Below, piece after piece: positions 1 through 10,700 of a stretch of DNA of 64,000 nt; the first letter of the stretch is position 1; each line of letters begins with the position of its first letter. Source of the stretch: Mortierella sp. BCC40632 (Eukaryota > Mortierellomycota > Mortierellomycetes > Mortierellales > Mortierellaceae). The stretch covers positions 3,098,001-3,162,000 of the forward strand of contig WAEK01000001.1 in assembly GCA_011634665.1 (NCBI GenBank), written 5' to 3'. A program made the translations under genes and the position numbers. Below the pieces are notes generated by a model, which did no database searches, was not told where the DNA came from, and saw only the letters and a list, made by a program, of their open reading frames with translations.

Positions 1-217
1 GGCGTTCTTGGGTATCATGGAACTCGGAAGTGAAATCGGAGGTGCTAGCTCTCCTAAGGGCATGAAGAACTTTATGCGTTTCATGGCCGTTGCTATGGTT
101 CCCTTGACCATGAATTTCCCCTCTGTAAGTCATCCTTTTCAGGTGTATGAACATATGTTGTTAGCTATGAACAAAAAAGGAAAAGGAAGGATCTGCAGGG
201 ACTAATATATCTGAGCC

Positions 218-248
<31 letters not shown>

Positions 249-524
249 TAGGCCATTTTCGTGTACTGGTTGACTTCAAACGTATACACAGCAGGACAGA
301 TCATGTTCTTCCGGATCCCAACAGTGCGTCGAATCCTTGGCATCCCAGAATTGTTGAGCCATCCAAAGCCCAAGAAGGCAATCAAGCAAGCAGGATTTAT
401 GGAATCCTTCAAGGCTTCTTACGAGGGTGGATTGGCTGCCAAGCAAAAAGAATTGGAGGTGGCCAAGGAACGTGAAAAGGCTGCAGCACAAAAATTGCGT
501 CGTCAGAACCGCAAGCGCATTTAA
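1..524 (+). CDS. OXA1: Mitochondrial inner-membrane insertase OXA1, C-terminal part (5' end outside window)
   Basis: Predicted exons are <2-124 and 252-524, joined in phase 0. The product would be an Oxa1/YidC/Alb3-family insertase, which inserts mitochondrially encoded and some imported proteins into the inner membrane. Visible are the last hydrophobic segments (MRFMAVAMVPLTMNFPS, then AIFVYWLTSNVYTAGQIMFF), the family-typical PTVRRILGIPE, and a basic, coiled-coil-like tail rich in K/E/A/R (about residues 90-131 of the visible part) ending QNRKRI. In mitochondrial Oxa1 this matrix tail binds the ribosome. The donor is ctct|gtaagt. A likely branch site (actaat, about 201-206) is followed by an uninterrupted A run (226-248) directly before the TAG acceptor at 249-251, an unusual 3' splice site. 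Family assignment is firm; the N-terminus, including the presequence, lies upstream of the window. Confidence 0.9.
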
Positions 525-3299
525 AATAGTGGGTGAGTGTTTTTCATAGGATAGACCAGAGTATTTTCTTTCTTTTTTTTCTTCCATTTATCATTATGTC
601 CCAAGGTCGGGACCTTTTGGGGCATCCATCTTAGGGAGAATTCATTCTTACTGAGTGTCAATTAATAGAGTCGACTGTACAGAAAACTGTTAGCCTATGT
701 GAGCAATACTAATAGACTCCTTTGAGGGATGGCATGTGGATCCTAAGAAGCTAGAGTGGTTGAGAGCAATGTGTAGATTGGCCTTTGAACCGTCATCTAG
801 CATAAGAGAATGAAGTTTAGCGAATGAAGTCAGGGGCACACAAGAGACAGTGGTCAAAAGAGAGAGGTCAGTGGTACTATTCTTTTTCTCCCTCCAACTT
901 GCAGCCCCTCCTCCAATTTGATGTTGACTCGCCTCCCTTGCACTACCCAGCATGCCACTGCACCCCCTCTGCTCTCCTTTCTATAGCCATCGCTGCCCGA
1001 CAAACAACTTCAATTTTATATTTTTTTTACCTCTTTAGTCTCGTTAAGTCTTTCGCAAAACGGATATATAAATAGCGGCCACTGTGGTGGGAGAGTCAGC
1101 ACCATCCGCAGAAGAGGCAATTCTCCATAATACAGCAACTAAGAGCGCAATACTGAGAATGTGAAACAAGTCTTAGCAACGCGCTCCGCCGATGAATAGC
1201 AACCAACGACCCGTTGCAGAATCATCAAATACAAGTCATATTTTTTAAAAATAACGAATAGTGAGATTCTCCATTGTATAACACCGATCTACTGCTTTCT
1301 TGCATGTTGTGGTGAGCACAGGAAAGGCGGATGCTGGTGCAGAGGACAAAGATGCCTTTGAAGACACAGAAAGCACGACCCAAGCATCTGTAGCAACTGT
1401 ATCAGACCCAAGTATGCCCGGCCAATCCTCAGCGTCCACGAGTATCACATCTTCGTCGATAGAGTCACCTGCCAAAAATGAAGGGGACATGGTACCAAAC
1501 TGAAGAGCAATGGCGTTCGTTAATGGTGTCATTAATCAAAATCATAAGTGCGCACCACATTGGCAACGTGCTAGAAATGACTGGCAGTGTTGTTCACATA
1601 TTTGCTTATGAGGATGGTAGGTCAATGGGTGAGATAATGTTCCATTTCCAGAAGCGCCGGTAGATGTGTGCCATGTGCAAAGAGCTCTTAACAAGCATGC
1701 TGTTTCTCTCCTCTGTCCTCTGTGAGTATCAGCAATAGATCAACATGGAAAGAGATATCACATTGGTTAAGGATGCGCCGCCACACAGAAAAGACGGTAT
1801 CCTTTCTTCCGTTGAAGGAAATATCAAGAAACTCGTTCACAAATTATCCCAACTAGCCTGTCGCTGCAACCCACCGTCAGACCTGCCACTTTTATCTCTC
1901 ATCGCAAGCTTTTTCATTTCCCCCGCACTGAAATCTCGTACTGAACCTCGCTAGCACTATTCAATTTACAATTGTTAAAAACGCCTAGGCTGACAAACCT
2001 ATCATTAAGAGGCCATTATGATAAGTCAAACAGAGACTCTGCTCGTTGGTACAACAATGCCCTCCTCACGTCTTCGGTCTGTCTTTGACCACTGAATCTG
2101 TCGTTGTCCACCATCCCGCCAATCCTCTACCTGTCGCTCTTCATCTTCCCTCCTGTTGCCCAATCTCCATCTCCCTGTCCTATCTCCTCACACAATTCTA
2201 ACACAAATCCTGCCTGTCGCAATTATCCTACCTCTCGCTGATCAATCGCTGACATCTCCACCTCCGCTCCTCTATCCCCGATCCGACATTATTGGCCGTG
2301 TCCTCTCCCATCTTGCCCTGGCCCCACGCTTTTTGAACACTGGTCAAGTCTGAAAGTCGCTGCTGTAACCTCTCAACAAGCTCAATTAAGGAAATGGGTC
2401 AGCATGGTTCTCTACAATATTTGTGTCGCCGGTTTGATATACTCTCTAAGTAGCATGCGAACCTTTTAGCGTTCGGCGATGAACAACGCGTACGAAAGCG
2501 TCCTTGGAAGCTAAAGAGGTAAAGATTGAAAGAGACAACATCGAAGGATCAAAGAGCAATGTCGCTATGAGTTCTTGGCTGCCATAAGCCAGGTTAGCAT
2601 AATCACTGCGCGTCATTTAATCTATACACCCTGTCAATTCATACATTTGAAGCCTCCTTGCTAGCAGTAGCTCGCCTTGGTGTTACTCCCTGATTTGGCT
2701 CATCCCTGCCTTTGCTAACCCTCTCTTGCCCTTGCCCGTCGCCATACCCTTCTCTCGCCTTCTTACACTTGAATCCACATTGCAATGAACCCCTGGGAGC
2801 CAAAAGCCAGTCAGCGATCGCTCTTTCTTTTCCAGGCCTGCGAGAACTTGCTCATCTCTTAGTCCTGAACTCGCCCTTGCACCATTATCTTTGTGCATCC
2901 TCCACAATCATCACCTCGTCCCCTGGGATCCTCTCTTCTCGCTGTCCATCAATTAATCCCCAAATTTGTTTGCCCATCTCCTATCCCTATCTCATCCCAG
3001 AGTCAACCCTCTCCCCTCGCACTCTATCCCTCTCCCCTCACTATTGAAGTGAGGCCTACAATCAGTCTAACTCACCCTCAAGGCGATGCAAGGATGAAGG
3101 TTACAATTGATTAGTCTCCTCTCCCCTGGTTCTTAGTCTAGGAGTGAAAGGTATTGGTTCCGTCATCCCTTGGACCTCTCCCATTCTTGAATTCATACCT
3201 TGGCGAAAGTTGTATTCTGTAGGTAGGATCCAAGGTCTAGATACCTAATGCGAAAGGCGCACGCTTGTTTTAGTTAGTCTCAATAGGATCTTCCTCACA
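525..3299. other. Intergenic, no convincing gene
   Basis: No gene is recognised here. The upper strand is pyrimidine-rich between about 2100 and 3050, with repeated CT/CCT phrases that give short Pro/Ser/Leu-rich open frames typical of low-complexity DNA. A TATA-like atatataaatag lies near 1062-1075, but no coding or known RNA gene follows it. A Ser/Thr/acid-rich open frame (about 1300-1503) has no ATG start and no recognisable domain. Confidence 0.6.
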
Positions 3300-3306
3300 T
3301 ATAAAA
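3300..3306 (+). promoter_or_regulatory. TATA-like box upstream of the small secreted-protein locus
   Basis: TATAAAA in a C-rich context, about 350 bp before the putative start region at 3648. It could belong to the downstream small secreted-protein gene if that gene has a long leader. This is positional inference only. Confidence 0.3.
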
Positions 3307-3647
3307 AGTCGTACTAACCCATCATCCTGCCCTCACCCATATTATTGATCCTCACACCAGTACTCGCAAGTAAGAATTATCCCAATAACCGCCACAAGAC
3401 TCGCTAGATCCTCGTAAGGCAGCTACTATATGACCAGCAATAGTATGACTTTGTCTTGGTCTTACTCCTCTTCATGAAAGACTGTTGACAACCTCCAACA
3501 CAACCTATCATAGTCTCTCCTCGCTCACTCCTCGCGAAATCGGATGCTAGAACTCCACAAGGATTGGCACAGTTGCAGCTCTGGAGACTTTGCAATGACT
3601 CCGTACAGATCTAATCACAAGGCTGCTGATTTTACCGACATGCTACG

Positions 3648-3997
3648 ATGTTTTGTTCTTATCGACAATTGCTGTCGTTATCATGGTCCAGGATCAATCA
3701 CTTCCATCACCGCTGGCTCAGGTTGCTCTATGCGCAAAGGCCGAATTTGCAGACTGCGAGACTTATCAACTTGCAATGTTAGGACAATGTAATCAGTTCA
3801 CAGACGAAGTACTCCAGAAAGGAGTTTCTTCGGCGCAAGCTATAGTTGTTGAGGGTGCCCGTTGTATTTTGTACTCCAAGCCTGATTGCACTGGAGCTAG
3901 CAATGTGACCATTCCAATCGAGGAAGGACTACCTGACCTGAGCAAGCTGAATCCATCCTTCAGCGGCAAAACCAGGGCATGGAAATGCGGTGAATAG
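3648..3997 (+). pseudogene. Small secreted cysteine-containing protein, apparently frameshifted at its start
   Basis: From about 3653 to the stop at 3997 there is an open frame of about 114 codons with the layout of a small secreted protein: a hydrophobic stretch (FLSTIAVVIM), a short spacer (QDQSLPSPLAQ), then a domain with seven cysteines (ALCAKAEFADC, LGQCNQ, ARCILYSKPDCTG, AWKC). The CILYSKPDCTG and FSGKTRAWKC segments loosely resemble beta/gamma-crystallin-like extracellular domains. No ATG is in frame upstream of the hydrophobic stretch: the frame is closed at about 3596. The ATG at 3648 is out of frame by one base across a T4 run (3651-3654). A one-base indel in that run would restore an in-frame start, so this is either a recent pseudogene or a homopolymer sequencing error. 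Function unknown. Confidence 0.5.
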
Positions 3998-4138
3998 GCT
4001 AGTAAAGCGCGCAGATATAATGTTCAGTATTGTCCATTCCATGTTGCTTGAGTGTCTCTAGACTCAATTAACAAAGAGGAACTTGATGCAACTCAAGAGT
4101 GACATTTCCAGAATAAATCTGGAGACTCCTGCTGCTAC

Positions 4139-4170
<32 letters not shown>

Positions 4171-5205
4171 GATCGTGGGTTTTTGGATTGTTGGATCGTA
4201 GATCATGGGTCGTGGGCTATGGATTTCAGATGTGTAACGTTATATGCCTTCCCAACTCTTGTCACTCCTCCCTCTGTGTTCTGTGTGGCAAATGTGGCAA
4301 AGAGGCAAGTGGGTCAAAGCGGTGAGTCGAGCAAAGACGAAAAAAAAGGGTCTCCCAGTCCAGAGCACCAAAGCGTTTTGATCTGCGTTCTCTTTACCAC
4401 ATCGAGAGAATGGAAAGAAAGTGGTTCTTTTTTCCTCTCAATCACTTTGACATGCACGAGACCTAAGGAACAAAAGAATGACCAATGCTCCTTTCTTTCC
4501 TTTGGACTCTTATTTCTTGAACCTGTTTGGGATTGGAACAGAATAGACTAGTCATAGAAGATGAAAAGCTTGACATGAGCATGGCATGTCGAGAGAAGAG
4601 GGTGTGAAAAACGTGTATGTGAGAGGGTGTGAGAGTGAGAGCAAGAGATATCTGGGCTCACTTTGTTATCGACTGTGAGAGAAAGAGAGCTCAACCGTCT
4701 CTTTGAAAAGGAGGCCGATGAATGATAGACGATGGACGATGGGGCAAAGGATGGGGGGGGACCTGGCGTAACATACAGCAACTTTTTTTTTTTTACTCTA
4801 TATGTGTGCAACTAAGGAAAACACTCGGTCCAGTCCCTCCAAGAGCCCTCCAATGCATGTCCATCAAAAGCGCAGAGCAACTAGTCATTAACTCGATAAA
4901 CCCCTCCTCCCCTCTTCCTCCACCATCCTTTCCCTCCCCCCTCCACCACCAGAAGCAACAGGTACTCTCTCCGGATACACTTCTGTTGCCAAACATCCAC
5001 CTGTAACAGTTGCTAGACTCTTTGTCTATATGCTACAGTACGACATGAGCCGGGTGTCTCGAACCCCTGACCTGACCGTCTGGTTGGTTGCGGACGAAAC
5101 TAATGTCTTCTTTGCACGCGGTTTTAGCTGCTCTCATGGAATGTGTCATTTCACTAGCCAGGAGAGATTTTGGCAACTAAACGGTGGTCGGAATATGAAG
5201 AGTAT

Positions 5206-5209
<4 letters not shown>
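3998..5209. other. Intergenic with a 22-nt A run
   Basis: No supported gene. It holds an A run (4139-4160) and purine-rich stretches (about 4560-4700). Open frames here are short and compositionally biased. Confidence 0.6.

Positions 5210-5279
<70 letters not shown>
5210..5279. repeat. (GA)n microsatellite, about 70 bp
   Basis: Essentially perfect GA dinucleotide repeat. About 41 bp downstream lies a complementary (CT)n tract (5321-5351), so the pair could fold as a long hairpin. The open frames across it are products of the repeat. Confidence 0.97.
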
Positions 5280-5282
<3 letters not shown>

Positions 5283-5320
5283 AAGAGGGGGGAGTTCAGC
5301 TCTCTTAGTCAATGGTGGGG

Positions 5321-5351
<31 letters not shown>
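5321..5351. repeat. (CT)n microsatellite, about 31 bp
   Basis: Nearly perfect CT repeat with a TT interruption near 5340, complementary to the GA tract at 5210-5279. Confidence 0.95.
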
Positions 5352-5353
5352 AT

Positions 5354-7711
5354 GAAGGATGAAGAGGAGCAAGTCGACCAGCCAGCTCACTTTCGCTGCA
5401 AGGTGTTGCACGAGGACATTGGGTGAAAATATGGTGCATGCGAGCAAAAAGATGCGATTTATTAAAAGGGGTACAGACAAAAACAGACCGACCGCAGGTA
5501 GACCGATGGAGGATGCGTACTAAACACAGATGCAGGCCAGGCCAACAATTTAATCCCCCGAGATTGTATCTCTGTCGTTCTCCTCCCCTGTGCTTACCAT
5601 CGTCGAAAAAAGTACGCTTCGCCAAGCCAAATCAGAAATAAAATGAGGGAGGAGCTACTAGGGCTAAGAGGATGGATGAGTGAGGTTGCCCAAAAGGACA
5701 AAAAGGAGGAAAGGTAAGAGGAACACAGAGCGAGAACAGGGAATGACAAAGACAAACGATCCAAGCGGCAGGGCGTAGCGCGTTGGCTGGAACAACGCCC
5801 TGATGTCCCAAACGATGCCAAACTGCCAATGTAATGAATTACCTGTCTCTGCGGTCTCTGTTGCCTCACACGAGGTTGTGCTGAGATGAAAGGACTCTGC
5901 AGATCCAGGGGCAAGGAGGGGGCAAGGAGGGGGCAAGGAGGGGGCCAGTGTCCGCCAAATGAGAGAGAGAAAGAGAGAAAGAGTGAGAAAGAGTGAGAAA
6001 AGATAGGCAAAGGACCATTGTGTCCCCAATGGGGTTCTTTTCTTTTCTTTTCTTTTCTCTCTTCTCCTTGCGCCCATCATTCGCCCTTTCCTAATCCATC
6101 CTCTCTTCCCTGGCCATCCTCATTTCTTTCTCTTTCCTGGCCTTCTCATCCCATCCTCCCGACATTACCTCCCCATCTCCATCTCCATCCACTGTATAGA
6201 ATCTTCCTAACCTCCGCTTCTTCCTCTTCTCCCTATCCTAATCATCTTTACATATCCTTCCCACTCTTTCTTTCTCTCTCTCTCTCTCCCCATTCTCCTA
6301 ATTCACGACACTCACCCAGTCGCACCCTTTTTTTTTTATTCTTTTTGCCACCTCTTCTTCTACTCCACCCCTTCGACTCTTTGATACCTTCTCGAAAGGC
6401 ACGCATTACTCGGCCTGCACTCCCCGCCCCTTGTTTAATAATCTCCTTCGGGCCTGCTGCTGCGGTTCTCACATATCATTACTCATTTGCCTGCCTGTCC
6501 GCCACGATTCAGCCATCCGCACTTACATCGATTCCGCATATCCCGGAGAAGCGCTAAAAGACGGAGACACGGACTACTCGCATTCGACCTCTGCACATCT
6601 CTGTATACGGAGCTCGGCGCGCGCTGACTTGAATTCCTTCTCGCCTTTTTTTTTTTTTTTTATTCGGACTCGACTCTGCACCCTCCGCCACCCCTTTCTT
6701 CTTTCTCTCTTTCTCTCTTTCTCTCCATTCTCCGAGGCACACGAGGCAAGGGCCGAGCTCTTGCAGATAACCATTTTTATTTTCGGACAGACCCATGCAC
6801 CCTGGCTCTGCCTAAAGACAACAACAGCAACACCAGCCAGCAACACCAGCCAGCAAGAGCAAGCAATAGAGCAAGCATTTGTTCCTGACATCGGACTGGT
6901 CCCACATACATTTATACCCGTCCTTTCCTTCTTTTCTCTTTCTCTCTCTCTCTTTCTCATTCCTATTCAACTCATCACTTTACGGCATCACCGGATCTCA
7001 TCTACCCGACCTGCTCTCTTTCTCGCCCTCACTCACCCGCACTCTTCAGCACATACACAAACACACGCTTGGGCTCACCCACTTCGCTCTTGTTTGCCGC
7101 GCTCACTCACGCTCCAACGCTCCAGAGTCCAACCACTGCCCCCCTCCCCCGCTGGTTTTAATAATTCTCGGCTGCATCTACGCCCTATACTCGTCATTTT
7201 TTTAAAAATACACGGGACGGTCTCCAACCTGGTTGCGCATTCTATCCAGTCGCCACTCATTATATACGCCGACTATCCTTTTTTTTTTTTAAGGACCCTT
7301 CACAATCCGGAGCAGGACGGACCCCTTTTTACCATCTCAACGAGCAAGCGATTGTTTGACCTGTGCTGTCCACATTCTCAGCTGTGTGGGGACCAGTAGT
7401 ACTCTCCTTGATCTTTTTTTCTGGTTTACTGCTCACATTTCAACGTTAATTGCTCTCGTGGGCGGTTGCAACTCTTGGACTGAACAGCGAGGACTCCGAT
7501 CAAACTCTGTTTGGCTGTGTTTCCCTTTTTTTTTCCTTTCTTTCCATTGTCACTCTCTTTCTTTCTTTCTTTCTTGTCTCTGTCTCTGTCTCTCTCTCGT
7601 CTCTCTCCCGCCCACATTCCTCCTCTCTCTCACTCTCACTCTCTTTTTGTACAGACACACACAGACACACAAACACACTCACACTCACACACACACACAC
7701 ATACACTCGCT
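5354..7711. other. Long pyrimidine-rich upstream/leader region of the START-domain gene
   Basis: About 2.3 kb without a supported coding region. From about 6020 to 7700 the upper strand is strongly CT-rich, with (TTTTC)n near 6032-6059, T runs (for example 6646-6661), CT tracts and a CA/CACA tract just before the ATG at 7712. CT-rich DNA upstream of starts also occurs at other genes in this window. Lengthy Ser/Leu/Pro/Phe open frames here are low-complexity artefacts. A strong G-quadruplex motif lies at 5908-5944. Confidence 0.6.
5908..5944 (+). repeat. Tandem G-rich repeat, perfect G-quadruplex motif
   Basis: Four runs of 4-5 G separated by three identical CAAGGA spacers. The spacing satisfies the classical four-G-run quadruplex pattern with 6-nt loops on the + strand. 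It lies about 1.8 kb upstream of the START-gene ATG. Confidence 0.9.
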
Positions 7712-10700
7712 ATGTTCTCTCTAAAAAAGAAAAAGATGAGAAAGGGCCTCCAGGGCATCGAGAATATCCCTCCAGAGGTCCTCAGTGACCACGAAATCGA
7801 ATGGACAGAACAACACCACCTCAAGACCATGGGCCTTACCCACACTCCCCATCAATTTACCAAAGCCAACCTCCACAGTCCAGTTGGCAACAACCATCAG
7901 ATGAACTTTACCAACACAATTAATCACAATATCAATACTACCACTACAGCTGCCACTCCAATTACCTCTAATAATAATAACACCACAACAATGGGCAACA
8001 ACCTCATGGCCACCCTCCATGCTGACTACCCTTTCCAACACAACAACCTCTCTAACTCAGGATTTGACTTTCCCCTCAGTGGAGATGAATCCGACCATCC
8101 TCACAACCTTCAACACCACCAGATGGAGCACTTCCGGTCTCAATTCTATACCCCCGACCCACAAAAACGAACCAAAGAATACCATCTGGAGCAAGCAGCC
8201 CAGGCAGTTGAACTTCTCAAGACCGCCTCCCGGTCAACAGAATGGAAAAAAGTAGACAAGCACAAATCGGGTTGTGTTGCCTTTCAGTCCACCTCAACCC
8301 TTCACCCTGCTGTTGGACCTGAAAACAAGTACCCTGCTTTCAAGGGCGAACATATTATTAGAGGATACAAAGCCCAGGACGTGCTCTCGATCGTGAACGT
8401 CCGGAGACTATGGGAGTAAGTACCCTCATTCATAACCACCATTCAAGCAACTCTCCGATGTACCTTCGGCCTTGGGAGTAAGGGAAGGGGAGGTCGCTCA
8501 GACCTATTACGGACCCCTCCCTCCTACTTTTTTTTTTCCCTTTTGCTTTTCTCGTTTTCTCGTGTTATCCAACTGGGGCTGGCGCACTTTGGATGCGCGG
8601 GGGGAGAAGGGAACGGGAGGACGAAGAAGGAGGAAGGAGGAGAGATGGTCACTCTAAAACAAGGACGCGTCTTTCTTCCCCTTGGAGGCGCGTTTAACGC
8701 AATGGCCTAGTGGAGACGCGTCCCGATTGGATACATCCAGTCCATCTGTCTGCAGGCTTTGGGTCCCTTTTTCTCTTTCTCTCTCCCTCTCTCCCTCTCT
8801 CTCTATCTCTTTCAATGGCGATCGAAAGAGAGAACCCCAAAGAGAGAGAGAGAAAATAAATGCATGCATGGACGAGGATCAATTGAGGCGTAGAAGCGCA
8901 CATACGGCCGCTGCTGCAGCGCCAAGAAAGGAGAAAGGGCTTCGCCTGCTAGAGATGTTACAGAATCTGCACAAGGGAATTGAACAGGGTGTTAACGATA
9001 CGATCCTCTTTCTCTTTTCTTTTCTTCTTTTTTTTTTGTCCCATCTTCTCTCCTATAGCGACTGGTATAGCGAACTAGATTGCGTAGAGTCTTACGATGA
9101 TTCAACCAATCTCATGTACATGGTCATGATGAAAGGAACCATGTCCTCCAAGTAAGCGTCTTTTTACTCTCCATCTCTTTCTCTCCCTCTCTCCTATTTC
9201 TTTCATCCCCAACCAAATTACTGCCTCACTCCATCCCTTTGTTGGAGTCTACTTCTGTTTTGACCTCAGTGCTGAATGTTCTTTTTCACGAAAGTTCCGT
9301 GGGCTCTATTTCCCAACACCCTGAGCTTGGACCACTCTCGCGCGCACCTCCCCCTATTGTCCCAATGATTTCCTACTAACTCTCAAGGTCCGCATTTGCT
9401 ACCCTGTCTGTCCTACTAGACCAAGAGATATTGCAATGGTCGAGAGGATAGAGGTCGACCGGGACGGCACTATCTACGTTGCTTCGTGCTCTGTCGACTC
9501 ACCCAAAGTACCACGGATATCAGGAAAGGTGCGGGCCGAGATCTTTATTGCAGGATGGATCATTCAACCCTTACCTTCGAACCCTCCAATTACCAAGGTG
9601 ACATATGTTGTCCAGACCGACCTATTGGGTAAACTGCCCAAGTTTATCTCTAAGCGGTCCATGGCAAAGAGGGCCATGGTTATCAATACAGTCGAGGCGC
9701 AGCTCCGAAAGAATGGCTCACCTATCGTGGCTGTAGTGAACAGTCGACCGCGTAGTTTGAGTGAACCAATGAAGCTGGACAACTTGTTGCTTCCTCAGGA
9801 CTCGGACGATGACCTCCCATCTGGGGATGCTTTCATGACACCAATGGATGCTTACAAATCCAGAGATGCCTTTGAGGAATATGCAGAGTCATCTGCAGAT
9901 GAGGACGAACCACGGATACGACAGCCTCTTCCAAGAGTCCAACCTCGGTCCACTCTAAAGACCGCTCCAAACATGACTCCAAAGAACAACTCGAGCCTTG
10001 GTGTAGATGGAGACGCTTCATCTGCTGCACGGACCTCACTCATTTCGTCCAACTCTCTTTTCACACAAGAATTCCTGGACAGTAGTTCATTCCTCGGGGA
10101 CTCCTCGGATCTCTTTAACAGTGCCCCGCTCTTTACTCCAAACAACCACACAGAATCCCCAACAAACAAGACCGAGTCCTTATCGACACGTTCTGCCGAA
10201 CCACGAGCGCCTGTTTCACAAAGTCCACCCCCTCAACCTCAACATCTACCTTTGGCAGAACCCCCTTCTCTCCCTCCTCCACTTCCCACGACATCATGGC
10301 AACAAATCCGTGCTCAACAGTCGCCTCGAGCAAAACCTCAACAGACCAAGCAGTCTGACTCACCTAGGCCACCAAAGACGCCTATTCAAGACAAGAAACT
10401 ATCCCTGGAGGCAACCCCTTCCAAGCCGCCAAAGTCTGTTGAACAAGACAAACAAAAGCCAACAGGCAACAACAAGCGTGTTTCGATCCCTGTTGTTCTT
10501 CCAAAGTCTGAAGCCAGAGGGAAGCACTCGGACTCGGTCAGTAGCGGCTCAAGTGAAGCATCGGATCAATCGATGCTTGCACCTTCAAACGCATTGACTA
10601 CACCACCTTTGACACCCCCAGCATCTGTGGATGGCAAGGATGGCACATCGGACTCAGATATCGGTCCCATCCCAGAAGTGAAGGTCGTACCTCGATCTCC

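Noticed and set aside
1062..1260. TATA-like element followed by a possible small RNA gene
   Set aside because: No box C/D or H/ACA layout, no Sm site and no known RNA could be recognised; insufficient to call.
5015..5110. Possible tRNA on the minus strand (GGTTCGAGA near 5058)
   Set aside because: The T-stem does not pair and no acceptor or anticodon arms could be drawn.
6018..7399. Large open frames in the CT-rich region before the START gene
   Set aside because: Composition is dominated by Ser/Leu/Phe/Pro from pyrimidine repeats, overlapping in several frames, with no domain.
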